Positions 21,697-31,507 of a stretch of DNA of 64,000 nt are shown here, piece after piece. The notes beneath the pieces are model-generated. The model saw nothing but the letters and a program-made list of their open reading frames with translations. It searched no databases and was not told the origin of the DNA. Where the stretch lies: NCBI GenBank assembly GCA_963662175.1, contig OY759216.1:37899087-37963086 (forward strand), written 5' to 3'. The DNA is from Aradus depressus. Taxonomy: Eukaryota > Arthropoda > Insecta > Hemiptera > Aradidae. The translations under genes were made by a program, and so were the position numbers. The stretch's first letter is position 1, and every line of letters begins with the position of its first letter.

Positions 21697-21699
<3 letters not shown>
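21622..21699. repeat. perfect 78-bp palindrome
   Basis: Both arms of 39 bases are exact complements: TAACAAAACTAAAATCAGAG, then ACTCAAAAT and an (AT) centre, with no spacer. An (AT)n microsatellite follows to 21729. It lies in tubulin intron 2. It may be a small fold-back element or a cruciform-prone expansion. Confidence 0.9.

Positions 21700-21729
<30 letters not shown>
21698..21729. repeat. (AT)n microsatellite
   Basis: An uninterrupted alternation of A and T directly adjoins the palindrome. Further AT-rich DNA with a short palindrome (AAGGATAATATAATATATTA, near 21785-21815) follows. Confidence 0.8.
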
Positions 21730-21731
<2 letters not shown>

Positions 21732-22101
21732 CTCTATATTTAAAATAACTAAATGAATAACAATAAGATATAAATACCAAATAAAGGATAATATAATATA
21801 TTATCCTTATATTATATTGACTATATTTATGATTGATGGAATAAAAATACATCACACTAAATTCATGTATGGATACATAATATGTTAAAAACATATTATG
21901 TTGAAACTGAACCGGTTCAGAACTGTCAATAAAAATAGCCTCTAATGTGTTAACGAAGGGTTGAAATAAATTTGGTCATTCATACAAATATTATTTCAGG
22001 AAGAGACAATATTTAAAAAATAAGTTTATTTTATTAATTTATTGTACGTTTCCACAATAATTCCACCTTTCGCAACTTGGAAAATTATTGATACTTAATT
22101 T

Positions 22102-22310
22102 TTTTTGCAGAGATATTGTGAAACACTTAATAAAAAATATAAAGAAAAAGGAATGTTTATCTAAAAATATTGTCTATTTCACAAGATATATAAATTATAT
22201 GGTAGCAATACAGAAAGTACTCCCATATAATTTATATATCTTGTGAAATAGACAATATTTTTTTAGATTAACATTCGTTTTTCTTTATATTTTTTGAAAA
22301 ATTATGTTAG
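22102..22310. repeat. fold-back element, internally shortened
   Basis: Arms of about 75 bp face each other: AATATTGTCTATTTCACAAG then ATATATAAATTATATGG, and their complement ending near 22305. The arms match the hairpin at 48361-48583, but the left arm has lost its inner part. The remaining core reads GGTAGCAATACAGAAAG. The left flank GTGAAACACTTAATAAA also matches the right flank of the 48-kb copy. Confidence 0.8.
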
Positions 22311-22447
22311 TCAAAATGTTGTTAAATTGCCCAAGAAAAAGCACAAATTTTATTTTTTTTAATTTATTTTTTATTCTACTTCATTTATGCTTTTAGTTAA
22401 TTTATGGACTTTTTAATGGTATTTATTTGTGAGAGTAAGAGTCTTAC

Positions 22448-22664
22448 CTACAACGGTAGCTTCGAGATCGACAAATATCGCTCTGGGGGAGTAGTTTCCA
22501 TTTTGCATTTCGATGAAGAAGGACTCGAAGCCGACCCCTTTTGGATTTTTGGGCTGTGTGAGTCTTCCCTTGTGGTCGACATTGTGTTCAGTGCTGCACA
22601 GTTCCCAGCAGGCTTGGCCCAGCTGCACCCCAGCCTGTCCGACGTGCAATGAAATTACCTCCCT
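22448..22664 (-). CDS. divergent alpha-tubulin, N-terminal exon
   Basis: The exon encodes REVISLHVGQAGVQLGQACW through FVDLEATVV and ends at the donor GTAG|GTAAGA in phase 1. An acceptor-like ATATGTTGCAG lies just above 22664. Alpha-tubulin genes commonly have an intron right after the start codon, so the initiator is probably in a separate exon at 28275-28273, giving the usual MRE start used in tubulin mRNA autoregulation. The in-frame ATG at 22673 (MLQREV) is an alternative but would break that motif. Two residues are missing from the loop around acetylation site K40 (VDHKGRLTQPKNPKGVGF), and no clear K40 equivalent remains. Confidence 0.9.
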
Positions 22665-22734
22665 CTGCAACATATTCCAATTTGGAAAAAGGGTAAAAGT
22701 TGTAATGATTATTTTATTTTATTATTTATTTTTG

Positions 22735-22864
22735 AGGGCGCCGGTAGCTCAGTTGTATGCGCGCTTGTCTTCTGAGCTCAAGATCGTGGGTTCGAAACTT
22801 GACCGAGGCCCTTAGTTTATTTTATCTGGGAGGTCAAATAAACTTAAGCATGCCGTCCTTCGTT
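22735..22864 (+). mobile_element. SINE-C copy, 5' half
   Basis: GGGCGCCGGTAGCTCAGTTG (A box), GTGGGTTCGAAACTTGACCG (B box) and TTATTTTATCTGGGAGGT are intact. It breaks off at GCCGTCCTTCG inside the core and abuts a HINE-A fragment. It lies in tubulin intron 1. Confidence 0.85.
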
Positions 22865-22865
22865 C

Positions 22866-23165
22866 GTTTAACACAAAAACCCCATTGTTTGTTGGAGTAA
22901 ATATGTACCTACACGAAATGTTATATTCACGTTTTCAGCTGGATCGGCCTAGAGGAAGGGATTAGTAGGAACTCAACTCAAAAACCCCAATAACTGTCGA
23001 AGTAATGAATTTTTATCAATTCAAAATTTAGTATGATGATTCAAAAGACACATTTTGTTTTCAACCAAATAAGTAAATTGGTTTCAGAGGGAATGCGAAA
23101 TATTAGTTTATTGATTCTCATTGGAAAAGTTCATTCATTGTCCGTCATTCATCGACTTTTTATGT
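22866..23165 (+). mobile_element. HINE-A copy, 5'-truncated
   Basis: One and a half modules (TCAACTCAAAAACCCCAATA, AAAATTTAGTATGATGATTC) lead to a degraded 3' end, TTGGAAAAGTTCATTCATTG. Confidence 0.65.
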
Positions 23166-24060
23166 TTTTTTTGTCCGTATCCGGGTGACTGAAGATTTCC
23201 TTTCTCTGAGAAGCAAGAATTGGAATTTTGAGTCTGGACAAGTGAGATTTTCCCCCTTTTCCTGATGAAAAATTATTCAAAATTGTCTTCTCCATTGTAT
23301 AGAGACGTAGTTTTCTTTCTTTTTGTCTGTGGATGTTACTTTCTTAAAACTTTTTCAGTAATGTCTTATGACAAAGAGAGATTTTCAAGATGGTTCAACG
23401 AAAATTCATATATGAGGATTGAATTGATGATTTAAACTGGTAAGAATCAAATTCGAAGTCGATTTCTGGTAGAAAGAAAATTATAATGCAAAACAGTTGA
23501 ACTTTACAAATTCCTAATTTGGCACAGATTTAATTAACTGACATCTGCTGGAAGATTGAGAGTTAATTATATGGCGAGAGGGCGTCTTTTCAAGTGGATC
23601 CTAATTTGGCAACTTAAAGAATCAAATTAACACTTTCAAAAATTTAATGACTGGACTTGCGTGGGTTGAAGAGAGTCGTCTCGATATTGATGTTGTTTAT
23701 TTTGGTTTAACGTCCAGATGTACTCCTAATTAGGGCAGAATGGACAAGCTCTCCACATGCCCCTGCTCTTTTCTAGTTCGAAAGTCTATGGAATATTTGC
23801 GGTTTTTCATGATTTTGAGACAAAACACCCAATGGGTACGAAAATCCTCGAGGAAACTAGAGGAGCTTTAATGAGGACTGATGACATTCCGAGTAAGGAA
23901 GCTCACTCAACAAGAGAAGGATCTGTGAAGCGGGAATGGTTGTTATAGGTTAGCCATGTTGGATGTTGTACTCGTACACTGAATATAGGCTTGATATAGG
24001 ATAGGCTCCAGCGTTATGATCTGGTCCACTCATCTAATAGGAAGGTAAAATCCCGAAGGT
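23165..24060. other. no recognised gene or repeat
   Basis: The stretch lies in the presumed tubulin intron 1. A 63-codon plus frame at 23757-23948 (MPLLFSSSKVYGIFAVF...) has no motif and weak context, so I do not call it a gene. Confidence 0.3.
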
Positions 24061-24061
24061 T

Positions 24062-24175
24062 GGTACTTTTACCTTCAACTTATACGAAGTATAGGGCAAA
24101 TTATGTAATCCATGTGCAGTTTTCACCGGAATTTCCTCTTTTCCTACAGTTTTTTTCTCAAATTTCTCAAAAACT
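24062..24175 (+). mobile_element. HINE-A copy, 5' end only
   Basis: CTTATACGAAGTATAGGGCA, the 5' hairpin, is followed by TTATGTAATCC and TTTTCACCGGAATTTCCTC, then the match stops. Confidence 0.6.
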
Positions 24176-24600
24176 GTAGAACGAACGCACCCCACGGTTG
24201 TAACTGTAACTGAAGGATAAGATAACTTGAAAAAAATCGTTGAGTGGTGCTGTGTTTGGAATATTGTCTTTAATAGTTGTGTTGTGATAAGGGGACCGTG
24301 CAAGAGTTGAGGAGACAAGGTTGGCTACCAGGAAAAGATGAGGAGCGGAGGTGAGATGTGCTGACCTAGAAGGAAGGAATGCAGTGTAGCGTAGCAGCAT
24401 GCCATATCAACACGAAAGACATGCCGTTCGCGTGAGAAGTCCCTTGACTGCTCAACGAGCTGAAACATCTCCAAGGTTGATAGAATAGTTGTCACTCCAC
24501 AAATATTGTATTCTAAAGGAATGGTTACATTATAACTGTTTAGGTTTTGGCTGCAAAAAGTGAAATAGAATTCGAAAAGTTTCTAAGAGTATAGAAAAAA

Positions 24601-24992
24601 AAAGTCGTCGTTGAATCACCGGCAATGTACTCAGTCAATTTGTTTTTGTTCCACCTCCAAAACCAATCGACCATTTGTGTGGGATATGGTTCTGAATCCT
24701 CATTTTGTTTCGATATATTCATTACATCAGCAGCTATTGGGGTTTTTGAATCGAGCCCCTCTTCTCTCATCTCCCCCTCCACTTTAACCGAATCGAGGAA
24801 CATTAATAGGTGTCGTTCTGATGAGGTTCTGAATACACATATAAAATATCTATCGCGCGAGTCATCATGTTCACAAACACATACAGACCTCATTTTTCAT
24901 TTTTGGAATCAACGTCGGAAAACATGAAATCCCGGTGAAAACTGAACATCGAATTTCTGACGGATTACATAACTTCTCCTATACTACAAGTA
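24601..24992 (-). mobile_element. HINE-A copy, near full length
   Basis: It starts GTCGTCGTTGAATCACCGGC (3' hairpin). It runs through CCTCCAAAACCAATCGACC and two modules, then CGGTGAAAACTGAACATCGA, and ends ACATAACTTCTCCTATACTA. Confidence 0.75.
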
Positions 24993-25075
24993 TATATAAA
25001 TTTGTTTTCTATTCATCGTTGATAGAATGAATAAAAAAAAGAAATTATAGGATGTTGTATATGGGGAGACAATGA

Positions 25076-25412
25076 CGGTGCCGGTAGCTCAGGGGTAGCG
25101 TGCTAGCGTACAGAGCTCAAGATCACTGGTTAGAAACCTGACCGACGCCCTTATATTTTTTATTTGGGAGATAAAAACACTTTGAGCACGTTTTTCGGAT
25201 GGGACGTTAAGAGATGGTGCCGAGCCTGTACGATGTCAGGTACTCTACCCTAAGTGAATAAACATTTAGGGCATGCACAATTTAGTACTCCCACAGTAGA
25301 GTCGGGGTCATGTCCACTAGTGTGTTGAAAGAGCGCTTTGGTAGTCGGCGATATGATCTCATAGTTTTTGCCCCTGGCATGACTCACAATAACTAACTAG
25401 GTATGCACAGCT
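25076..25412 (+). mobile_element. SINE-C copy, diverged full-length
   Basis: GTGCCGGTAGCTCAGGGGTA (A box), GATCACTGGTTAGAAACC (damaged B box) and TTCGGATGGGACGTTAAGAG (core) are present. It ends ATGACTCACAATAACTAACT, the non-CCTAA tail type. Confidence 0.8.
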
Positions 25413-26071
25413 GTCTCTAGCATGCTTACATACTATGCTCAAGATCGTGGGTTAATTGTTAAAGCCTGGTGAATCACAATAATAAATAAATTATTATCTT
25501 TTTTAACCATTTTATTTTACTGTCTAAACCGTTTCATTTTAGAAACTAATATTTTAGTAACTTATAAATTATTTCGGTAGTAACTTTAGGGAAGAAAATG
25601 AACTCAAACCGTGCAGGGGCTGATTTCTTACACTATGGCCTTTACTAACTGCAAAAATGGATTAGAGCATTAGTTCAATGAAATTATGGCTATTAAAATA
25701 GGACATCGTATTGATACCATGGTGATTTAACCTGTTTAATTGGCCTCTCATTTCCGTTAATAATTATGAACAACTAATAATTTCAATTAATAATAATAAT
25801 TGCTACTTTTTTTCGCCATCCTTCCTCCACATTCATTTTTTTTTGTTGCCAAAACGTTCCCTGTGTTTAAATTGTTGACTGAGATACGAGACTAAGGTCA
25901 TTTGTACATTTACCAAGGTATTTCTCTTCCTGACCTTTATATCTTCCGAAATATCTACCAAATTATATATTTATATTACTATTATATAAAATTAATATAA
26001 TATTACACCATTAGGCATTATTTTGTTGAGCCATTTCTCGCCCCGCCTTGGAGTGGGCACCATGTATCTAG

Positions 26072-26345
26072 TTAGTTAGTTATTGTGACTCATGCCCGGG
26101 CTTTAACTATGAGGTCATATCGCCTACTACCAGAGCTCTCTTTCGTCACTCTGGTGGACATGAGCCCGACTCTACTGTGGGAGTCCTAAATTTTTATTCA
26201 CCTAGGGCAGAAGTCTTTAACGAGCACCTGACATCGTACAGGCTCGGGACCATCGCTTCGGGACCGTCCGAAGGACGGCGTGCTTAAGTTTATTTTACCT
26301 CCCAGATAAAATAAACTAACGATCTTGAGCCCAGAATTGTATCTC
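26072..26345 (-). mobile_element. SINE-C copy
   Basis: In reverse it has the tail TGACTCATGCCCGGGCTTTA, CGCCTACTACCAGAG, GTCCGAAGGACGGCGTGC and TTATTTTACCTCCCAGATAA. The tRNA head is mostly lost near 26330. Confidence 0.8.
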
Positions 26346-27075
26346 TTTGTTAAACCTTCTAGGTTACCTTTATCATTCATGCAACCTTTGTGTGTTGCTT
26401 AATGCAACGGTTTACAAACTTCGCTCTTTCATGACTTCGTAATGTTGAATGGGGAAAGGAACTCTTTAACTTTACCTAAACTGTTGAATAACTGGTCCAC
26501 ACAAAACAGGATTCTTAAGTTAACTATTTATTTTGTAATAAATCGTAGACAATTCTTAATTAAGAAAAATAATTGTTTTCCAATCTCTTAGTGGAATAAA
26601 AAAAAAAAAGATAGAAAATTGTTTCAAACTGTTATTGTTGAGATTAACTTCCGACAAACAATTATTATTATTATTATTATACGTCACTATTGTAATCCCC
26701 CTCCTTTCCCCCGAAATGCACAATAATTTTTTTTCTACTTATATTATCCGGATTGTTTTTTTTTTTTTTTTTTCTTCCCTATAAGGTTACAATTTTATTT
26801 CCCTAATTTCCGGGCTTTAACTACGAAGTCATATAAGTAATAAAAATAAGCTTCCCAATTGTCTAAGTAGTTTTCAAGATTATCTCAAATACACTTTTTC
26901 TCTTTATATATTAGTATGAAAGTAGTAAAAAAAAGGTCTTGAGGTAAATAACAGCCTGTTGATAGTGCGGCTGGAGTTTAAGGATAGTTGGAAGAAGAAA
27001 CATAGGATGTTAAAAATATAACATTAAAAAAATTTGAAGAAAATTCAATATTAACGATATAATTTAATAACTAAA
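26345..27075. other. AT-rich spacer with simple repeats
   Basis: It contains (ATT)n near 26665 and a poly-T run near 26757-26774, with nothing else recognised. It lies in the presumed tubulin intron 1. Confidence 0.3.
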
Positions 27076-27427
27076 AGAGGGCGCCGGTAGCTCAGTGGTA
27101 TGCGTGCTTGACTTCTGAGCTCAAGTTCGTGGGTTCGTAACCCGACCGAGGCCCTTAGTTTATTTTATCTGGGAGGTAAAATAAACTTAAGCACGCCGTC
27201 CTTCGGATGGGACGTTAAGCGATGGTCCCGAGCCTGTACAATGTCAGGTACTCGTTAAAGACCCCTACCCTAGATGAATAAAAGTTTAGGGTAGGCAAAA
27301 TTTAGGACTCCCACAGTAGAGTCGGGCTCATGTCCACCAGAGTGACGAAAGAGCTCTCTGGTAGTAGGCGATATGACCTCGTAGTTAAAGCCCGGGCATG
27401 AGTCATAAAACCTAACCTAACCTAACC
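27076..27427 (+). mobile_element. SINE-C, full-length reference copy
   Basis: The order is GGGCGCCGGTAGCTCAGTGG (A box), GTGGGTTCGTAACCCGACCG (B box with one change), TTTATTTTATCTGGGAGGTA, core CTTCGGATGGGACGTTAAGC, TCGTTAAAGACCCCTACC, CACAGTAGAGTCGGGCTC, GGTAGTAGGCGATATGACCT and GGGCATGAGTCATAAAACCT. It ends in several CCTAA repeats. A 13-bp target duplication TTTAATAACTAAA flanks it (27063-27075 and 27428-27440). It is tRNA-derived with internal polymerase III promoter boxes and was mobilised by LINE machinery. The shared core may belong to the animal-wide MetaSINE domain; that is from memory. Confidence 0.92.
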
Positions 27428-27496
27428 TTTAATAACTAAAGAAAAAATATAATAAATAAGCAGTTGTACGAGTACACTCTGTTATATGAAATTTTT

Positions 27497-27757
27497 AGTT
27501 AGTTTTTATGACTTATATCCGGGCTTTAACTACGAGGTCATTTCGCCTAAAACTCTAAGGGCCTTAGCCGGGTTTCAAACCCGTGATCTTATACTCAATA
27601 GGCTAGCACGCTACCTCTTGAGCACGCCGTCCTTCGGATGGGACGGTAAGCGATGATCTTGAGCTTTAGAAGAAAAACTAAACAAAGAGCGCTCTGGCAG
27701 TAGGCGATATGACCTCGTACTTCAAACTGCAGCATGATTGACACAATAACTAATTAA
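27497..27757. mobile_element. rearranged SINE-C, inverted fusion
   Basis: At 27497-27620 the tail and tRNA-like head are in minus orientation with the middle deleted. From about 27620 the core CACGCCGTCCTTCGGATGGG and then the tail GGTAGTAGG-like block run in plus orientation. Confidence 0.7.
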
Positions 27758-27832
27758 CTTTTATATAAAAAAAAACCTTGTTCAGTTACATAAAAATGTT
27801 GGTTGGATAATCTATGGTCTGTGCCTTTATAA

Positions 27833-28174
27833 GGTTAGGTTTTATGACTCATGCCCGGGCTTTAACTACGAGGTCATATCGCCTACTACCAGAGCGCTCT
27901 TTCGTCACTCTGGTGGACATGAGCCCGACTCTACTGTGGGAGTCCTAAATTTTGCCTACCTTAAATTTTTATTCATCTAGGGTAGGGGTCTTTAACGAGT
28001 ACCTGACATCGTACAGGCTCGGGACCATCGCTTAACGTCCCATCCGAAGGACGGCGTGCTTAAGTTTATTTTACCTCCCAGATAAAATAAACTAAGGGCC
28101 TCGGTCGGGCTACGAACCCACGACCTTGAGCTCAGAAGTCAAGCACGCATACCACTGAGCTACCGGCGCCCTCA
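27833..28174 (-). mobile_element. SINE-C, full length with target duplication
   Basis: Read on the plus strand it begins GGTTAGGTTTTATGACTCAT (the CCTAA-type tail) and ends ACTGAGCTACCGGCGCCCTC (the tRNA head). A 14-bp duplication CTGTGCCTTTATAA lies at 27819-27832 and 28175-28188. The element ends only about 100 bp from the predicted tubulin start exon. Confidence 0.93.
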
Positions 28175-28272
28175 CTGTGCCTTTATAAAATAAATAACAT
28201 GTTTTTATGATATCTTAGGCAGACATCGAAGTAGGTTAAAAATGAAGTAATATTGTTTTTATTTCTACTTAC

Positions 28273-28275
28273 CAT
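28273..28275 (-). CDS. probable initiator ATG exon of the tubulin gene
   Basis: On the minus strand AGCAAAAC-ATG is followed at once by GTAAGTAG, a near-ideal donor. Splicing the ATG to the acceptor at 22665 yields MREVISLHVGQ, matching the standard alpha-tubulin start. The coding total becomes 3 + 217 + 302 + 789 = 1311 nt, an exact number of codons. The implied first intron is about 5.6 kb and full of SINE and HINE copies. The 5' UTR would lie above 28275. The distance and the tiny coding part make this a prediction. Confidence 0.5.
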
Positions 28276-28584
28276 GTTTTGCTATTTTTGTTCACTGAAA
28301 TTTTTTTCTTCCAAAAAACACAAAAGAAATTACAGCTATTCAACTGAATTTTTTGGAATTTGCTCTAAATTACTTTTCTAAATAAATTTAGAGTTAAAAA
28401 AGAAACCTCTATTTATGATTGTTATCACTATGGCATCATGCTTTTGTTCCCTGCTGACTTCGATGTATAGTTGAGTTCTGAAATGCTGATTCATATGTTT
28501 CGATTGATAAAAGGAAATAACAGTATATTCTATACGAAATATATTTATTTTCATTTAACATATTTTTTCTTTTCCATAGGGAAA

Positions 28585-28792
28585 GTTTTTTTTTTTTTTT
28601 TTTGTTTTTTTTTTTTTTTTGTTTGCCTTTATGTACGGTGCATATTAGCCATGTCAATGTGTTATATATAATTATTTAAGACATCCATGGCCCCGGGAGG
28701 GAGTTCTATCTACGAAATAAAACTCACTCCCGGACGGGATTCGAACCCGCAAACCATGGTGAGACCATGCGACCAAAGCCCTTGGAATACTA
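28585..28792 (-). mobile_element. SINE-B copy with poly-A tail
   Basis: Poly-T at about 28586-28621 represents the A tail. It is followed by CATATTAGCCATG, CCATGGCCCCGGGAGGGAGT, TCTATCTACGAAATAAAACT and the reversed B box CGGGATTCGAACCCGC. It lies above the presumed tubulin start exon, so it may be upstream of the gene or in its 5' UTR. Confidence 0.85.
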
Positions 28793-28911
28793 CGCAGTTA
28801 CTTACAAATATGCCGAAGATGGACCCACTTGCTCGCTTACAACTGATTCTGGCTCGAGAAAGTAATTTTTTCTTTTACAAATAGAGTTGCAAAGTATGAT
28901 TTGTTAGTTAA

Positions 28912-29185
28912 TGTGTCTCATGTCCGGGCTTAAACTTCAACGTCATATTGCCTACTACTAGATCGCTCATTTGTCGCTCTTTTGGACATGAGCCTGACTC
29001 TACTATGGGAGTCCCACACTACATTTTTATTCACCTAGGGTGGGGGTCTTTAACGAGTACCTGACATCGTACAGACTCGGGACCATCGCTTAACGTCCCA
29101 TCCGGAGGACGGCGTGCTTAAGGTTTTTTCACCCCCTGCCCCCCAGATAAAAAACATGAGCTCAGTAAGCTAGCACGTTACAATT
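28912..29185 (-). mobile_element. SINE-C copy, head truncated
   Basis: The tail CTCATGTCCGGGCTTAAAC, GGGACCATCGCTTAACGTCC and CATCCGGAGGACGGCGTGC are clear. The head is reduced to GAGCTCAGTAAGCTAGCACG. Confidence 0.8.
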
Positions 29186-29363
29186 GGATAGGTACATTAT
29201 ACAATTTTGTACATCAAAATTAGCTTATAAATGATATACATGAACCGATGTTAAATAAATTAAAAATATAAAATTAGAATACAAACACATAGAGAGTTAT
29301 GTTATTATGACAAAATTTGAATTTCAGTTTATATTTTTTTTAAATATACTCTAGGAACATAAT

Positions 29364-29446
29364 ACAACAAACAAACATTTTACGGAAATCTCATTTTGAA
29401 AATATTATTTTCAAAATGAGATTTCCGTAAAATGTTTGTTTGTTGT
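29364..29446. repeat. perfect 83-bp palindrome
   Basis: Arms of 41 bases are exact complements around the single base 29405 and include ACAAACATTTTACGGAAATC then TCATTTTGAAAATA. The right arm abuts a truncated SINE-C. Confidence 0.92.
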
Positions 29447-29775
29447 GAGGCCCTTAGATTTTTTTTAACTGAGTGTTAAAAAGACCGAGAGCACGCTGTT
29501 TTTCGGATGGAACGTTAACTTAAGCGATGGTCTCGAGTGCGATGGCTGGTACTCTCAAAGACCTTTCCCCTGAGTAGCAGTAAAGACCTACCAGATAAGA
29601 AACCTAAGGGCCTCAGTCGGGTATTAATCCCGCAATCTTGAGCTCAGCAAGCAAGCGCGCTACCTCTGAGTTATCGACGCCCTTTAGAGTTGGGCTCATG
29701 TCCATCACGGAAGAGCGCTCTGGTAGTAGGCAATATGACCTCATAGTTAAAGCCCAGAGATGAGTCACAAAAACA
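29447..29775. mobile_element. rearranged SINE-C with inverted 5' half
   Basis: The middle and core run plus at 29447-29575 (TTTTTCGGATGGAACGTTAA). The tRNA head and middle run minus at 29585-29686 (reversed B-box region, CTGAGTTATCGACGCCC). The tail runs plus at 29690-29775 (GGCTCATGTCCATCACGGAA, GTAGTAGGCAATATGACCTC). This could be an internal inversion or twin-priming-like insertion. Confidence 0.7.
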
Positions 29776-30282
29776 ACAACTCTCTAGAAATCTCGATTCG
29801 AATTCTATTTTTGCTCCTCCTTACTTGTTAGACTGTGAGACCTATTATTTTTTTGGATTCTATTGGTGATATCTTGAAAACTACCTTAAATATATATCTT
29901 AAATTTTGCACACTTCGAAAATAAAATGTATCAACATTAAAATGAAAAAAAATATAAAGGAAATTAGCAGCTACACAAGTTGAACTATAATAAAGTCCAG
30001 TTTTTTGAACTATCTACCACACATATTAGGAGTGATACTTCATTTTTAACCTACTTCGATGCCTGTTAGGATTGCCTAAGATCTCACCTGATCACTCATC
30101 CCACCCATCTCTGAAATATGTATTCAGTTTCATATCCTAATATTCTCAACATTTTAAGACGGAAAAAAACTTATTTTTACGACTTTCTACAGGGCCACCC
30201 CCTTTCAACCACCCATTCAAAAATAATTTCCGAATGTATTTCATAAAGCTTCTGCCCCGATAATATCTTGAGTGTCTACAGC

Positions 30283-30362
30283 AGGGGGTCAGCAACCTTT
30301 TTACAGTTGCATGTACTGAAGTGCGTGCATTACAAGAGGGGGCAGCATGCAATTGAACTTAT
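30283..30362 (+). repeat. hAT-like terminus remnant
   Basis: GCAGGGGGTCAGCAACCTTT resembles the CAGGGGTCGGCAAAC-type end of hAT elements also seen at 45890. No second end was found. Confidence 0.35.
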
Positions 30363-30599
30363 AATAGGTCTTGGAAAAGCGTGGATTTAAGCCGGCGAGT
30401 GGATGTTGATTGGCCATGTTCGCTGTGCACTGCTTCTGAATGTTCTGCAGGTCTACATATCTTAATGACCTTAATTTTTGTTTCAGTTTTATTTTTAAAA
30501 TTACAGTTTATAAAATGTATTTGAAAGTATTTAAAAAACAACAACAGTATTTCACATTTTTCGTAGACCTTGTAATTATTGAGATAAATAACTTTATGG

Positions 30600-30602
<3 letters not shown>

Positions 30603-30667
<65 letters not shown>
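30603..30667 (+). repeat. poly-A tract of about 65 bases
   Basis: This is an uninterrupted run of A. No SINE or LINE body is recognisable immediately upstream. Confidence 0.95.
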
Positions 30668-30671
<4 letters not shown>

Positions 30672-31507
30672 GACCAAGGCTGACCTAAAGGCTTTGAGTT
30701 TCGTTTATCTACATGTATCTTTTTAACTGTTTTTGACTTCTACAAAAAATGAAAAATTGAGAAATGTAGTATATTCTATGACAAGGAAAATAACAGGATA
30801 TTCTTATACCAACTACTTTTCTACAGATTACTGTCCCTCACCCTCTTTTCTCTCAAATTCAATTCATACTGACATTACTGGATTATTGAATAGGCTTTTT
30901 GGGGAGGAGGGACTTAAAATCGCTTTGTAACAGTTGACTTTCGAGACTAATGTCTAAAACAAAAAAATTTAGCTTATCAAATTTCCAACGTTTGATCATT
31001 TCAATATTTGATGTGCTAATATCATGGGTTTCTTAGGTAGGTCGTGAGGCATCAGAAAAATGTCAATTAAGCAGAAGGGGGTGTCACAAACCACCAGTCT
31101 CAAAATCATTGACAATTTCAACTTATTTCTAAAATCTCTTACCGGGCACACATAATGTTACCAACCTACGTAATGTTACTATCTTGTTTAAAGTTCTCAA
31201 CCTGCTTAGTAGTTAAAAGAAGAAATTAGTTGAGGGTTGATACGGGCTGGAAGCTATGCTAGGTGTATCTCCTGTTTACATGTCCAAGGTAGGTACAGTG
31301 TGACGTGGCTCCGCCAAGACCTATTTGCATACTTGCCTCGCCTTGGTTAGGTTTCTCTCCCTCATTCATGATTTATATCACTCTGAAGTGAGATCAGGTT
31401 TCTTTTCATAGGTATGATTTCAATGAGAAAGAATTACAAAGCTCTGAACAGCTCATATCGATTTGACGCAGACATAATAACAATATAATACCCATTTTGT
31501 TTACTAA
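30668..31507. other. no recognised gene or repeat
   Basis: Short frames such as the one at 30733-30930 have no recognisable motif. A patch at about 31230-31340 is a little richer in G and C but unassigned. Confidence 0.3.

Noticed and set aside
27400..27428. CCTAA repeats as an internal telomere
   Set aside because: Only a few units are present, always at the tail of a SINE-C with target duplications, so they belong to the SINE.
28700..28760. tRNA-like GGTTCGAATCC boxes throughout the window, as possible tRNA genes
   Set aside because: No copy has a full cloverleaf with acceptor stem pairing. All are followed by SINE-B or SINE-C bodies.
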